Source: Haloechinothrix_A salitolerans (lineage in GTDB: Bacteria; Actinomycetota; Actinomycetes; Mycobacteriales; Pseudonocardiaceae). Taken from it: a DNA stretch of 64,000 nucleotides. The stretch lies in NCBI RefSeq assembly GCF_039544105.1, contig NZ_BAABLA010000117.1; one strand, 5' to 3'. Under the pieces are notes generated by a model. The model did not search any database. It saw nothing but the letters and a program-made list of their open reading frames with translations, and was not told where the DNA came from. Shown in pieces: positions 8,112 to 17,039 of the stretch. The position numbers and the translations under genes are program-made. Every line of letters begins with the position of its first letter. Position 1 is the stretch's first letter.

Positions 8112-9974
8112 GTGTGCGGAATCGTGGGTTACGTCGGACATCGGCAGGCGCTCGACGTGGTACTCGGTGGGCTGCGACGCCTGGAGTATCGCGGTTATGA
8201 CTCGGCGGGCGTCGCGGTACTCGACGGTGCCGGTGCGCTGCGGGTGCGGCGCAAGGCGGGTCGGTTGGCCAATCTGGAGGCCCAGCTCGACGCTGATGGC
8301 AGGCAGTCCTTCGCGGGCACCGCTGGTATGGGGCACACCCGCTGGGCCACCCACGGCCCGCCGGTCGACCGCAACTCCCACCCGCACCAGGACGCCTCGC
8401 GGGCCGTGGCCGTCGTGCACAACGGCATCATCGAGAACTTCGCTGAGCTCCGCGCCGAGATCGAGGCCGACGGCATCGAGTTGGCCAGCGACACCGACAC
8501 CGAAACCGCGGCACACCTGATCGCCAACGCCTACGCCACCGGCGAGACGGCGGGCGACCTCGAGGCGAGCGTGCGTGCGGTGTGCCGTCGGCTGGAGGGT
8601 GCGTTCACGCTGGTCGTCACGCATGCCGACGTCCCGGACAAGGTCATCGCGGCTCGCCGGTCGTCGCCGCTGGTCGTGGGCGTCGGTGAGGGTGAGCATT
8701 TCGTGGCCTCCGACGTCGCCGCGTTCATCGAGCACACGCGCGACGCCGTCGAGCTGGGCCAGGACCAGGTCGTCGTCATCACCCGCGAGGGTTACGAGGT
8801 GACCGACTTCATGGGGGAACCTGCGCAGGGCAAGCCGTTCACGGTGGACTGGGACCTCTCCGCCGCCGAGAAGGGCGGTCACGACTACTTCATGCTCAAG
8901 GAGATCGAGGAGCAGCCGGACGCGCTCGCGAACACGCTGCGCGGGCACTTCCACAACGGCCGCATCACTCTCGACGAGCAGCGGCTCGCCGATCAGGACC
9001 TGCGCGACATCGACAAGGTGTTCGTGGTCGCCTGCGGGTCGGCGTACCACTCCGGGCTGGTCGCGAAGTACGCCATCGAGCACTGGTGCCGCCTTCCGGT
9101 CGAGGTGGAGTTGGCGAGCGAGTTCCGCTACCGCGACCCGGTGTTGGACCGGGACACGTTGGTGGTCGCCGTCTCGCAGTCCGGCGAGACGATGGACACT
9201 CTCGAGGCCGTGCGGCACGCGCGCGAGCAGAAGGCCAGGGTGCTCGCGGTGTGCAACACCAACGGCGCTCAGATCCCGCGCGAGTCCGACGCGGTGCTCT
9301 ACACCCACGCCGGGCCGGAGATCGGCGTCGCGTCGACCAAGGCGTTCCTGGCCCAGATCGCGGCGAACTACCTGGTCGGGCTCGCGCTGGCGCAGGCGCG
9401 CGGCACCAAGTACCCCGACGAGGTGGCGCGTGAGTTCGCCGACCTCGCCAGCACCCCCGCCGCCGTGCGGAAGACGCTCGCGACCACCGAGCAGGTACGC
9501 GCGCTGGGCCGCGATATCGCCGATTCCAAGGCGGTGCTGTTCCTCGGCCGCCACGTCGGCTACCCGGTGGCGCTGGAAGGCGCGCTCAAGCTCAAAGAGC
9601 TCGCTTACATGCACGCGGAGGGCTTCGCGGCGGGCGAGCTCAAGCACGGCCCGATCGCGCTGATCGAGCAGGACCTGCCGGTGGTCGTCGTCATGCCGTC
9701 GCCGAAGGGCAGGGCGGTGCTGCACTCCAAGCTGGTGTCGAACATCAGCGAGATCCAGGCGCGCGGCGCACGCACCATCGTCATCGCCGAGGAGGGTGAC
9801 GACGCCGTGCGGCCTTACGCCGACTCGCTCATCGAGATTCCCGCGACGTCGACGTTGCTGCAACCGCTGGTCGCGACGGTGCCGTTGCAGGTCTTGGCCG
9901 CCGAGATCGCCCGCAGCCGGGGCTACGACATCGACAAGCCACGCAACCTGGCGAAGTCCGTCACGGTGGAGTAG
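8112..9974 (+). CDS. glmS: Glutamine--fructose-6-phosphate aminotransferase (isomerizing)
   Basis: A 620-residue GlmS, close to the usual 610-625. It makes glucosamine 6-phosphate from fructose 6-phosphate and glutamine, the first step to UDP-GlcNAc. The GTG start places Cys at position 2 (CGIVGYVG), the glutaminase nucleophile after Met removal; this decides the start although the frame is open to 7815. The glutaminase domain carries HTRWATHG and NGIIENF; two SIS domains follow, with ACGSAYHSG, VSQSGETMDT and the C-terminal HGPIALIE and DIDKPRNLAKSVTVE. No glmS ribozyme-like leader is evident in the 126-base divergent gap. Confidence 0.97.
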   Translation: MCGIVGYVGHRQALDVVLGGLRRLEYRGYDSAGVAVLDGAGALRVRRKAGRLANLEAQLDADGRQSFAGTAGMGHTRWATHGPPVDRNSHPHQDASRAVAVVHNGIIENFAELRAEIEADGIELASDTDTETAAHLIANAYATGETAGDLEASVRAVCRRLEGAFTLVVTHADVPDKVIAARRSSPLVVGVGEGEHFVASDVAAFIEHTRDAVELGQDQVVVITREGYEVTDFMGEPAQGKPFTVDWDLSAAEKGGHDYFMLKEIEEQPDALANTLRGHFHNGRITLDEQRLADQDLRDIDKVFVVACGSAYHSGLVAKYAIEHWCRLPVEVELASEFRYRDPVLDRDTLVVAVSQSGETMDTLEAVRHAREQKARVLAVCNTNGAQIPRESDAVLYTHAGPEIGVASTKAFLAQIAANYLVGLALAQARGTKYPDEVAREFADLASTPAAVRKTLATTEQVRALGRDIADSKAVLFLGRHVGYPVALEGALKLKELAYMHAEGFAAGELKHGPIALIEQDLPVVVVMPSPKGRAVLHSKLVSNISEIQARGARTIVIAEEGDDAVRPYADSLIEIPATSTLLQPLVATVPLQVLAAEIARSRGYDIDKPRNLAKSVTVE

Positions 9975-10069
9975 TCCGCGCCGGTAGCGTGCATGGCGAC
10001 AGGACGCGCCGGCGGTGGGCCCGGTCGGGTGTCGTCTTGGCCGAAGGGCGCCGAGCGTGAGGAGCCACG

Positions 10070-11515
10070 ATGCGTGAGGTGTGGACGACCAGCCGGATCA
10101 GGGCGGCGGAGGACGTCGTGCTGGCACGCACTCAGTCAGGCGCGTTGATGCGGCGTGCTGCGTTCGCCGTGTCCGTGCGTGCCGCACGGATGTTGCGGGA
10201 GCGCACCGGCCGGGTCACTGGCCGCCACGTCGTGCTCTTGGTCGGCGCGGGCAACAACGGCGGTGACGCCTTGTGGGCCGGGGCGTTTCTACGCAGGCGC
10301 GGGGTCGGCGTGACCGCCGTGCTGCTCGCCCCTGACAAGGCGCATCCCGAGGGGCTCTCCGCGCTGCGCCGTGCGGGCGGCAGGGTCGTGCTCGCACAGG
10401 ACGTCGGCGACGTGCCGGCCGAAGCGGACCTCGTCATCGATGGCATCGTGGGCCTCGCCGCGCGTGGCGGGCTGCGTCCGGACGCGGCGGCGCTAGTCGA
10501 GCGGGCGACCGCGCCGATCCTGGCCGTCGATCTGCCCAGCGGCGTCGACCCGGATACCGGCGCTGTCACCGGACCAGCCGTGACCGCCGCGGCGACCGTG
10601 ACGTTCGGCGCGTACAAGCCGTTGCACGTGCTGCACCCCGCTGCTAGCCACTGCGGTGACGTGCATCTCATCGACATCGGTTTGCGTCCCGAGTTGGGCG
10701 AGCCCGATACGCGCGTACTCGATCCCGACGACGTCGCTACCCGGTTGCCGTTGCCGCGGCCCGCTGACGACAAGTACACCCAGGGCGTCGTGGGGATCGC
10801 CGCGGGGGGCAGCACATATCCGGGCGCGGCCGTGCTCACCACGAGTGGTGCGGTGCTGACGAAGTCCGGCATGGTTCGCTACGCGGGTAGCGCCGCAGAC
10901 GTCGTGCGCGCTCGTTGGCCCGAGGTGATCGCGACCGGCTCGCTGTCCGACGCGGGCCGGGTGCAGGCGTGGGTAACCGGGCCGGGTCTCGGCACCGCTA
11001 GCGGCGCGCGGGAGACCGTGCGCGAGGTGCTGGCAGCGGGTGTCCCGGTGATCGCCGACGCCGACGCGGTTAATCTCCTCGCCGCGCACCCTGACCTATG
11101 GGACGCCCGTGAGCCCGGCACGCCGTTGGTGTTGACCCCGCATGAGCGGGAGTTCGCCCGGCTGGCCGGCGACGTCGGGCACGACCGGGTTGCCGCCGTC
11201 ACGGCCGCCGCGAAGCGGTACAACGCCGTCGTGCTGCTGAAGGGGCACAGCACGGTGATCGCCGACCCCAAGGGTCACGTGTTCGTGCACTACACCGGTC
11301 GAGCGTGGCCCGCGACCGCCGGGTCCGGCGACGTGCTGTCCGGCATCATCGGCGCGCTGCTGGCGGCCGGGATCGCACCGTTGTACGCGGCAGCGTGCGC
11401 CGCCTGGCTGCACGACAGCGCCGCCACGATCGCCGCGTCGGGCGCGCCCGTCCCCGCGAGCCTGATCGCTGAGGCCATACCCGCCGCGATTCGCGGGTTG
11501 AGAGTGTCCGCGTAA
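10070..11515 (+). CDS. nnr: Bifunctional NAD(P)HX epimerase / ADP-dependent NAD(P)HX dehydratase
   Basis: A 481-residue fusion that repairs hydrated NADH and NADPH. The N-terminal YjeF epimerase domain (about 1-215) carries LLVGAGNNGGDALW and VDLPSGVDPDTG. The C-terminal carbohydrate-kinase-like dehydratase domain (about 220-481) carries KYTQGVVGIAAGGSTYPGA, LTPHEREFARL, LLKGHSTVI and the catalytic ATAGSGDVLSGIIGALLA. Both halves look intact. The ATG at 10070 follows gaggag. It sits between glmS and alr, with the next gene 48 bases on. Confidence 0.93.
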   Translation: MREVWTTSRIRAAEDVVLARTQSGALMRRAAFAVSVRAARMLRERTGRVTGRHVVLLVGAGNNGGDALWAGAFLRRRGVGVTAVLLAPDKAHPEGLSALRRAGGRVVLAQDVGDVPAEADLVIDGIVGLAARGGLRPDAAALVERATAPILAVDLPSGVDPDTGAVTGPAVTAAATVTFGAYKPLHVLHPAASHCGDVHLIDIGLRPELGEPDTRVLDPDDVATRLPLPRPADDKYTQGVVGIAAGGSTYPGAAVLTTSGAVLTKSGMVRYAGSAADVVRARWPEVIATGSLSDAGRVQAWVTGPGLGTASGARETVREVLAAGVPVIADADAVNLLAAHPDLWDAREPGTPLVLTPHEREFARLAGDVGHDRVAAVTAAAKRYNAVVLLKGHSTVIADPKGHVFVHYTGRAWPATAGSGDVLSGIIGALLAAGIAPLYAAACAAWLHDSAATIAASGAPVPASLIAEAIPAAIRGLRVSA

Positions 11516-11563
11516 CCCCCAGGACGGCGACGACGCCGCAGGGGGCCATGCGACCATGCAACC

Positions 11564-12700
11564 GTGAACCAGGCGCGTGTTCCCCGCGCCGAGGCCGTCA
11601 TCGACCTCGGCGCGATCCGGCATAACGTCGCCCTGCTCAGCGGCAAGGCCGCCGAGTCGGGTGCGGCGACGATGGCCGTGGTCAAGGGCGACGGCTATGG
11701 CCACGGCGCGCTGCCCGTAGCGAAGGCCGCGCTCGCGGGCGGGGCGACCTGGCTGGGTGGCTGCTCACTGGATGAAGCACTGGCGCTGCGACGCGCTGGG
11801 ATCACCGCACGCATCCTGAGCTGGCTGGATATCGACGTCGATTTCGGGCCAGGTATCGAAGCGGACATCGACCTCACCGCGAGTTCCCGGCGTGAGCTGG
11901 CGCGCATCGTCGCCGCCGCCCGCGTCACCGGTCGCGCCGCGCGGGTGCACCTCAAGATCGACACCGGGCTCTGCCGCAACGGCTGCCCCGAGTACGAATG
12001 GCCCGGCCTGTGTGCCGACGCCGCTGATGCCGCGAGTTTCGGGGCTATCGATGTCGTGGCGATCTGGTCGCATTTCGCGTGCGCCGACGAGCTCGGCCAC
12101 TCGTCGATCGCCGCGCAGGCCAAGCGGTTCGATGAGGCGTATGAGGTCGCCCGTGAGGCCGGGCTGCACCCGCTGCGGCACCTCGCGAACTCGGCGGCCA
12201 CGCTGACCAGGCCAGAGTTTCACTTCGATCTGGTGCGCACCGGGATCGCGATGTACGGCTGCAACCCGGTGCCGACTGACGACGACCTGGTACCCGCGAT
12301 GACGTTCCGCTCGGCGGTGGCGCTGGTCAAGCGCGTTAAGGCGGGGGAGTCGGTGTCCTACGGTCAGATCTGGACCGCCGAGCGCGACACCACACTCGCG
12401 TTGGTGCCGGTCGGTTACGCCGATGGCGTGCCGCGCACACTGTCCGGGCGCATGGACGTCTGGCTTGACGGGCAGCGCAGGCCGGTCGTGGGCAGGGTGT
12501 GCATGGACCAGATCGTCGTCGACTGCGGTGATCATGAGCCAGCGATCGGGGCCGAGGTGGAGCTGTTCGGTACTGGCCACGATGGTGCGCCGACCGCCCG
12601 CGAATGGGCAGACACGATCGGCACCATCGACTACGAGATCATCACCGGCATGTACCGGCCCCGCGTGACCCGTCGGTACGTGGGGGAGGTGACGCCGTGA
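11564..12700 (+). CDS. alr: Alanine racemase
   Basis: A 378-residue PLP enzyme that interconverts L- and D-alanine for peptidoglycan. The PLP lysine is Lys41 in VVKGDGYGHG; a Gly replaces the Ala usual after the Lys. The second catalytic Tyr lies in GESVSYGQIW, and GRVCMDQIVVD marks the C-terminal beta domain. The GTG at 11564 has no strong ribosome site, so the start may be leaderless or weak. The next gene begins inside its stop codon (GTGA overlap), making an operon alr-hydrolase-tsaE. Confidence 0.95.
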   Translation: MNQARVPRAEAVIDLGAIRHNVALLSGKAAESGAATMAVVKGDGYGHGALPVAKAALAGGATWLGGCSLDEALALRRAGITARILSWLDIDVDFGPGIEADIDLTASSRRELARIVAAARVTGRAARVHLKIDTGLCRNGCPEYEWPGLCADAADAASFGAIDVVAIWSHFACADELGHSSIAAQAKRFDEAYEVAREAGLHPLRHLANSAATLTRPEFHFDLVRTGIAMYGCNPVPTDDDLVPAMTFRSAVALVKRVKAGESVSYGQIWTAERDTTLALVPVGYADGVPRTLSGRMDVWLDGQRRPVVGRVCMDQIVVDCGDHEPAIGAEVELFGTGHDGAPTAREWADTIGTIDYEIITGMYRPRVTRRYVGEVTP

Positions 12701-13848
12701 CGCCGTCCCGCAAGCTCATGGGAGTGGTCGGCGGGCTCGGCGCCGCGGCGACCGGTGCCGCCGCGACCGCGCTGACGATGGCGACGCGGCAGCGCAGGCT
12801 GCACCGCGACCCGTACGAGGACGAGCCGCTCGGCCAGCTTCCACCCGACCGGGTGTCGACCGTTGCCGCCGACGACGGCGTGCCGCTGTACGTCGAGGAG
12901 ATTGACCCCGCCGATGGCGGCGCCGCGGACGTGACGCTGATCGGTGTGCATGGCATCGCGATGTCGGTGCCGAGCTGGCACTTCCAGCGGCGTGACCTCG
13001 CCGCGCTGACCCTGCCCAGGGTGCGGCAGGTGTATTACGACCATCGCGGACACGGCCAGTCCGGTCCGGTCACGGCGGAGACCGCGACGCTGGAGCAGTT
13101 GGCGTCCGACCTGCACTCGGTGATCCGCGCGGTCGCTCCGGACGGACCCATCGTCCTGATGGGGCACTCCGTCGGGGGCATGACGATCATGGCGCTGGCT
13201 GAAGAGCAGCCGGAGCTGTTCGCCGAGCGGGTCAGGGGCGTGTCACTGATCGCGACGGCGGCGGGCGAGGTCGGCACGCGCGGCCTGCCAAAACGCGTGC
13301 TGTCCAAATACAGCCCGGTGAGCTGGGGTGTCGGCGGCATCGGTGGGATCGCGGAGTGGCAACCGGAGATCATCGAGTTCGTCCGCGCGGCGAGCGGGCA
13401 GTTGACGCGGCGTGCGGTGCGCAGGCTCGCGTTCGGCGGCGATCCCGGCGAGTCCGTGGTGGTCTTCCTGCTCGAACTGCTCGACGTCACTCCGGTACGG
13501 GAACTGGTGAAGTTCATCGGCACCGTCGATGGTCACGACCGCTATGCCGCGCTAGCGGGGCTCAAACACGCTGAGGTGCAGGTCATCGGGGGCGACGCGG
13601 ACCTGATCCTGCCGTTCTCGCATTGCGAGCGGATCGCGGACGAGCTACCGGACGCGCAGCTGGTGCGCGTCAGCGGATCGGGGCACGTCCCCCAACTGGA
13701 GCATCCGGAGATCGTGAACAGTTACCTGATCGACCTACTACAGCTCGCGTGCGACACCGACGACAAGTCCGGTGGCAAGCTAGGCGGCAGGGTGGGGCTG
13801 CGTGACGAGGCGTTGCGCGGTTTGCTGCGGAGGTGGTTTCCGTCATGA
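12697..13848 (+). CDS. Alpha/beta hydrolase in the alr-tsaE operon
   Basis: A 383-residue hydrolase. The first 35 residues hold a hydrophobic Ala/Gly-rich stretch (VVGGLGAAATGAAATAL) that could be a signal anchor. The hydrolase domain starts at about 55 and carries GVHGIAM (oxyanion loop), DHRGHGQS, the nucleophile elbow GHSVGG, and GSGHVPQLEHPE with the catalytic His. The GTG start overlaps the alr stop by four bases and its own stop overlaps the tsaE ATG, so it is translationally coupled on both sides. A similar hydrolase between alr and tsaE is common in actinobacteria. Substrate unknown. Confidence 0.85.
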   Translation: MTPSRKLMGVVGGLGAAATGAAATALTMATRQRRLHRDPYEDEPLGQLPPDRVSTVAADDGVPLYVEEIDPADGGAADVTLIGVHGIAMSVPSWHFQRRDLAALTLPRVRQVYYDHRGHGQSGPVTAETATLEQLASDLHSVIRAVAPDGPIVLMGHSVGGMTIMALAEEQPELFAERVRGVSLIATAAGEVGTRGLPKRVLSKYSPVSWGVGGIGGIAEWQPEIIEFVRAASGQLTRRAVRRLAFGGDPGESVVVFLLELLDVTPVRELVKFIGTVDGHDRYAALAGLKHAEVQVIGGDADLILPFSHCERIADELPDAQLVRVSGSGHVPQLEHPEIVNSYLIDLLQLACDTDDKSGGKLGGRVGLRDEALRGLLRRWFPS

Positions 13849-14297
13849 AGGTGGAGCTGACGACGCACGATGACACCGTGCGCTTCGGTCGTGCGCTGGG
13901 CCAGTTGCTGCGTGCGGGCGATTTGGTGCTGCTGTCGGGCCCGCTCGGCGCGGGCAAGACCGTGCTCGCCAAGGGCATCGCCGAGGGACTCGGCGTGTCC
14001 GGCCGGGTCAGCTCGCCGACGTTCGTCATCGCGCGGACGCATCCCGCTGGTGAGCGTGGCGTGCCGCTGGTGCACGTCGACGCCTACCGGCTCGGCGGGG
14101 ATCTGGCGCAGCTCGACGACCTCGACCTGGACACCGACCTTGCCGACGCCGCCGTCGTCGTGGAGTGGGGCGAGGGCGTCGCGGAACGGCTGTCCGAGGA
14201 CCATCTGCTGGTGCGACTGGACCGCGAGGCGGACGACACCCGCATAGCGGAGCTGGAGCCACACGGCGCATGGACGGAGCGCGCGCTACCGGGCTGA
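13845..14297 (+). CDS. tsaE: tRNA t6A biosynthesis ATPase TsaE
   Basis: A 150-residue P-loop ATPase that works with TsaB and TsaD to form threonylcarbamoyladenosine at A37 of ANN-decoding tRNAs. The Walker A motif is GPLGAGKT at about residues 32-39; SSPTFVIAR and HVDAYRLGG are family signatures, and VEWGEG marks the C-terminal part. The ATG at 13845 overlaps the upstream TGA and is preceded by ggaggtgg. In this window it is separated from tsaB by a gene on the opposite strand. Confidence 0.95.
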   Translation: MKVELTTHDDTVRFGRALGQLLRAGDLVLLSGPLGAGKTVLAKGIAEGLGVSGRVSSPTFVIARTHPAGERGVPLVHVDAYRLGGDLAQLDDLDLDTDLADAAVVVEWGEGVAERLSEDHLLVRLDREADDTRIAELEPHGAWTERALPG

Positions 14298-14322
14298 GCG
14301 CGGCGGGAACGGCCTGGGCACG

Positions 14323-15792
14323 CTACGCACGCGGCGCTTGGAGCGCCCGCTTGGTCACCTTGCCCATCTCGTTACGGGGCAGCGAGTCCACGAACCGCAC
14401 CTCGTGCGGGCGCTTGTGGGACGCGAGCAACCTGCCGACGTGCTCGGTCAGCTCCTCGGCGTCCGGCGCGCCGTCGCCGTTCTCGGTACTGGCCACCACC
14501 CACGCCACGATGCGCTCGCCAAGGTCGGCGTCCGGCTCGCCGGTGACCGCGACTTCCGCGACACTCGGGTGCTCCAGCAGCGCGTTCTCGATCTCGCCAG
14601 CACCGATCTTGTAGCCGCCTGACTTGATGAGGTCGGTGGTTTTGCGACCGACGATGCGGACGAAGCCATCGGCGTCCATGGTGGCCATGTCGCCGGTGCG
14701 GAACCACTCGCCGTCGAAGCACTCCGCCGTGGCGTCCGGCCGGTTCAGGTACCCGCTGAACAGGCTCGCCCCGCGCACCTGGATCTCGCCGATCGTCTCG
14801 TCGTCGCGGGCCTCGATGGGAACGCCCTTGTCGTCCACGATGCGCAACCGCATGCCGGGCAGCGCGACGCCGACCGTGCCAGGACGGCGCGGCCCGTCCA
14901 CGCGCACGCTGGTGCTGATCAGCGTCTCCGTCATGCCGTAACGTTCGATCACCCGCTGACCGCATGCCGCCGTGATCCGCTCGTGGTCGCGCAGCGGGAG
15001 CGGCGCTGAGCCGGAGATCAGTAGTCGCGCGGTGCCGACCGTCTCGGCGAGGTCGGCGTCGTCCGCCATCGCCTGCGCCAGCCGGTGATACATCGTCGGG
15101 ACCCCGAACGTGACTACGTCGCGTCCTGGGTGCGCCGCGACCGCCGCACCGAAGGTGTGCGGGTCGAATCGGCCGATGTGGTGCACGGTGCCGCCTCTGC
15201 GCAGTGGGCCAAGCATGCCGAGAATCAAGCCGTGCACGTGGAACAGCGGCAGCGCGTGCACCACGACGTCGTCCGCCGTCCACTGCCACGCGTCCGCGAG
15301 CGCGTCCAGCGTCGCCGCGATCGCGCTCCTACTCAGCACCACTCCCTTCGGCGGTCCCGTCGTCCCCGACGTGTAGACGACCATGCCTGGGTCCTCCGGC
15401 GCCAGGCGTGGCGCGGGTTGGAGGGCGCCGCTCATCGTGGTGACATCGATGCGCCGCAGGCCAGCGCACGCGGCGGGCAGCTCGACGTCTGGCGGGCAGA
15501 GGATCGCCTCCGGCGCGCTGTCGGTGAGGATGTGCGTCAGCTCCCGCTCGCCGACGGCGGGGTTTACCGGCACGCCAGGCACGCCCGCGTTCAACGCGGC
15601 CACGCTGGCCAGCGCCGTCTCGATGCGCTTGACCGCCCAGATCGCTACTCGAGCGGGGCGGGGCGGCAGCTCGGTGGCCAGCGCCGAGGTGGTCGCCGCC
15701 AGTTGGCGGTAGGTTAGTCGCTGCTTGTCGAAGCGGATCGCCCCGACGTCGGACGCCGCTTCGGCGTCGTTCGCTAGCGGAGGAAATAGCAT
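14323..15792 (-). CDS. matB: Malonyl-CoA synthetase (MatB/FadD36 family acyl-CoA ligase)
   Basis: A 489-residue adenylate-forming enzyme, short for an acyl-CoA synthetase. Motifs: the P-loop YTSGTTGPPKG, ADAWQWTADDV and LPLFHVHGLILGMLGPLRRG, ERYGMTET, the hinge IVGRKTTDLIKSGGYKIGAG and the C-terminal catalytic lysine in GKVTKRAL. This run of motifs closely matches, from memory, Streptomyces MatB, which makes malonyl- and methylmalonyl-CoA. It would supply extender units for fatty acid or polyketide synthesis. It lies between tsaE and tsaB on the opposite strand and diverges from tsaB with a gap of about 60 bases. Confidence 0.85.
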   Translation of the reverse strand: MLFPPLANDAEAASDVGAIRFDKQRLTYRQLAATTSALATELPPRPARVAIWAVKRIETALASVAALNAGVPGVPVNPAVGERELTHILTDSAPEAILCPPDVELPAACAGLRRIDVTTMSGALQPAPRLAPEDPGMVVYTSGTTGPPKGVVLSRSAIAATLDALADAWQWTADDVVVHALPLFHVHGLILGMLGPLRRGGTVHHIGRFDPHTFGAAVAAHPGRDVVTFGVPTMYHRLAQAMADDADLAETVGTARLLISGSAPLPLRDHERITAACGQRVIERYGMTETLISTSVRVDGPRRPGTVGVALPGMRLRIVDDKGVPIEARDDETIGEIQVRGASLFSGYLNRPDATAECFDGEWFRTGDMATMDADGFVRIVGRKTTDLIKSGGYKIGAGEIENALLEHPSVAEVAVTGEPDADLGERIVAWVVASTENGDGAPDAEELTEHVGRLLASHKRPHEVRFVDSLPRNEMGKVTKRALQAPRA

Positions 15793-15854
15793 GCGCTCGA
15801 CTCTGCCACCGGCGGATGCTTGGCGCTAACAGCCTGGTCGTAAGCTTAGGAGTT

Positions 15855-16514
15855 GTGTTACTCCTCGCGTTGGACACCTCGACGCCCGCTGTCACGGCAG
15901 GCATCGTCGCGCTCGACGAGACGTCGGGCGCGGTGAACGTGCTCGCCGAGCGCGTCACGATCAATCCCCGCGCCCACGGCGAGCTGCTCACACCACACCT
16001 CACCGAGGCCGCCAGCACCGCTGGCGTAGCGCTGCGTGACCTGGACGCCGTGGTGTGCGGCATCGGTCCAGGACCGTTCACCGGACTGCGTGCCGGAATG
16101 GTCACCGCGGCGTCGCTCGCCCACGCGCTCGACATCCCCGCGTATCCCGTATGCAGCCTGGACGCCATTGCCGCTGAGACGGGCACCGGCGCGCCGTTGC
16201 TGGTCGCGACCGACGCGCGGCGGCGCGAGGTCTACTGGGCGCGCTACGCCGCCGACGGCACCCGCGAGGCCGGGCCGGCGGTGGACCCGCCAGCGGACAT
16301 CGACGTCGGCGACGCGCGAGTGGTCGGCCAGGCGGGTGCGATGCTCTCCCAAGCCGCACGCGAGCCCAGCTACCCGACCGCCAACGGGCTGGTGCGCGCC
16401 GCCGCCGATGTCGTCATCGCGCGGGAGGAGCCAGCACCACTGACGCCGCTCTACCTGCGACGCCCGGACGCCGCCGAGCCGAGCGAGCGCAAACGCGTCA
16501 CGGAGGTGCGGTGA
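15855..16514 (+). CDS. tsaB: tRNA t6A biosynthesis protein TsaB
   Basis: A 219-residue ASKHA-fold protein that scaffolds TsaD in t6A synthesis. The opening LLLALDTSTPAVTAG and GPGPFTGLRAGM are hallmarks. The GTG at 15855 begins the conserved sequence; the frame could start at an ATG at 15816, which adds 13 residues not typical of the family. The taggag just before the GTG is too close to act as a normal ribosome site, and taagct at 15841-15846 could be a -10 element for a leaderless message; that is inference. Its TGA overlaps the rimI start. Confidence 0.92.
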   Translation: MLLLALDTSTPAVTAGIVALDETSGAVNVLAERVTINPRAHGELLTPHLTEAASTAGVALRDLDAVVCGIGPGPFTGLRAGMVTAASLAHALDIPAYPVCSLDAIAAETGTGAPLLVATDARRREVYWARYAADGTREAGPAVDPPADIDVGDARVVGQAGAMLSQAAREPSYPTANGLVRAAADVVIAREEPAPLTPLYLRRPDAAEPSERKRVTEVR

Positions 16515-17032
16515 TGACGGCGTACGAGCACGCACCTGGTCCCGCGACACTGGCGCCGCTGCGGCGGTCGGACATCCCACGCTGCGTGGAGATCGAGCAC
16601 ATCCTGTTCCCCGGCGACGATCCGTGGAGCGCCGTGGCGTTTCGCGCCGAGCTGAACTCGGGCGCGTACTACCTCGGCGCGTACGACGGCGACGGTGCGC
16701 TGCTCGGCTACGGCGGGTTGGCGATCCTCGGTAAGCGCGGGGACTACGAGACCGAGGTGCACACGATCGGGGTCGTCCCCCAATGGCAGGGCTACGGCAT
16801 CGGCGGTGCGCTGCTGTCCGCGTTGCTCGCCAAGGCGGACGAGCTGGACGCACCGGTGTTTCTTGAGGTCAGGACCGATAACGACGCCGCGATCGCGCTG
16901 TACGAGAAGAACGGCTTCGTGCGGGTGGGTGTGCGCGAGGGCTACTACCAGCCGTCCGGCGCGGACGCCTACACGATGCACAGGCCCTCGGTATCGGAGT
17001 CGGACGGGTCGGATGGGCGCAGGGCGAGGTGA
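16511..17032 (+). CDS. rimI: Ribosomal-protein-alanine N-acetyltransferase
   Basis: A 173-residue GNAT acetyltransferase. The acetyl-CoA loop is seen as VVPQWQGYGIGGALL, and LEVRTDNDAAIALYEKNGF is the RimI signature. In the model system it acetylates the N terminus of S18; in actinobacteria it often acts more widely. The GTG start overlaps the tsaB stop by four bases, and tsaD starts eight bases after its own stop, so tsaB-rimI-tsaD are one coupled unit. Confidence 0.92.
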   Translation: MMTAYEHAPGPATLAPLRRSDIPRCVEIEHILFPGDDPWSAVAFRAELNSGAYYLGAYDGDGALLGYGGLAILGKRGDYETEVHTIGVVPQWQGYGIGGALLSALLAKADELDAPVFLEVRTDNDAAIALYEKNGFVRVGVREGYYQPSGADAYTMHRPSVSESDGSDGRRAR

Positions 17033-17039
17033 ACCGGTG

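Noticed and set aside
8085..9863. A 592-codon minus-strand frame opposite glmS
   Set aside because: glmS is certain from its motifs; the antisense product is low-complexity and rich in Arg, Val and Asp.
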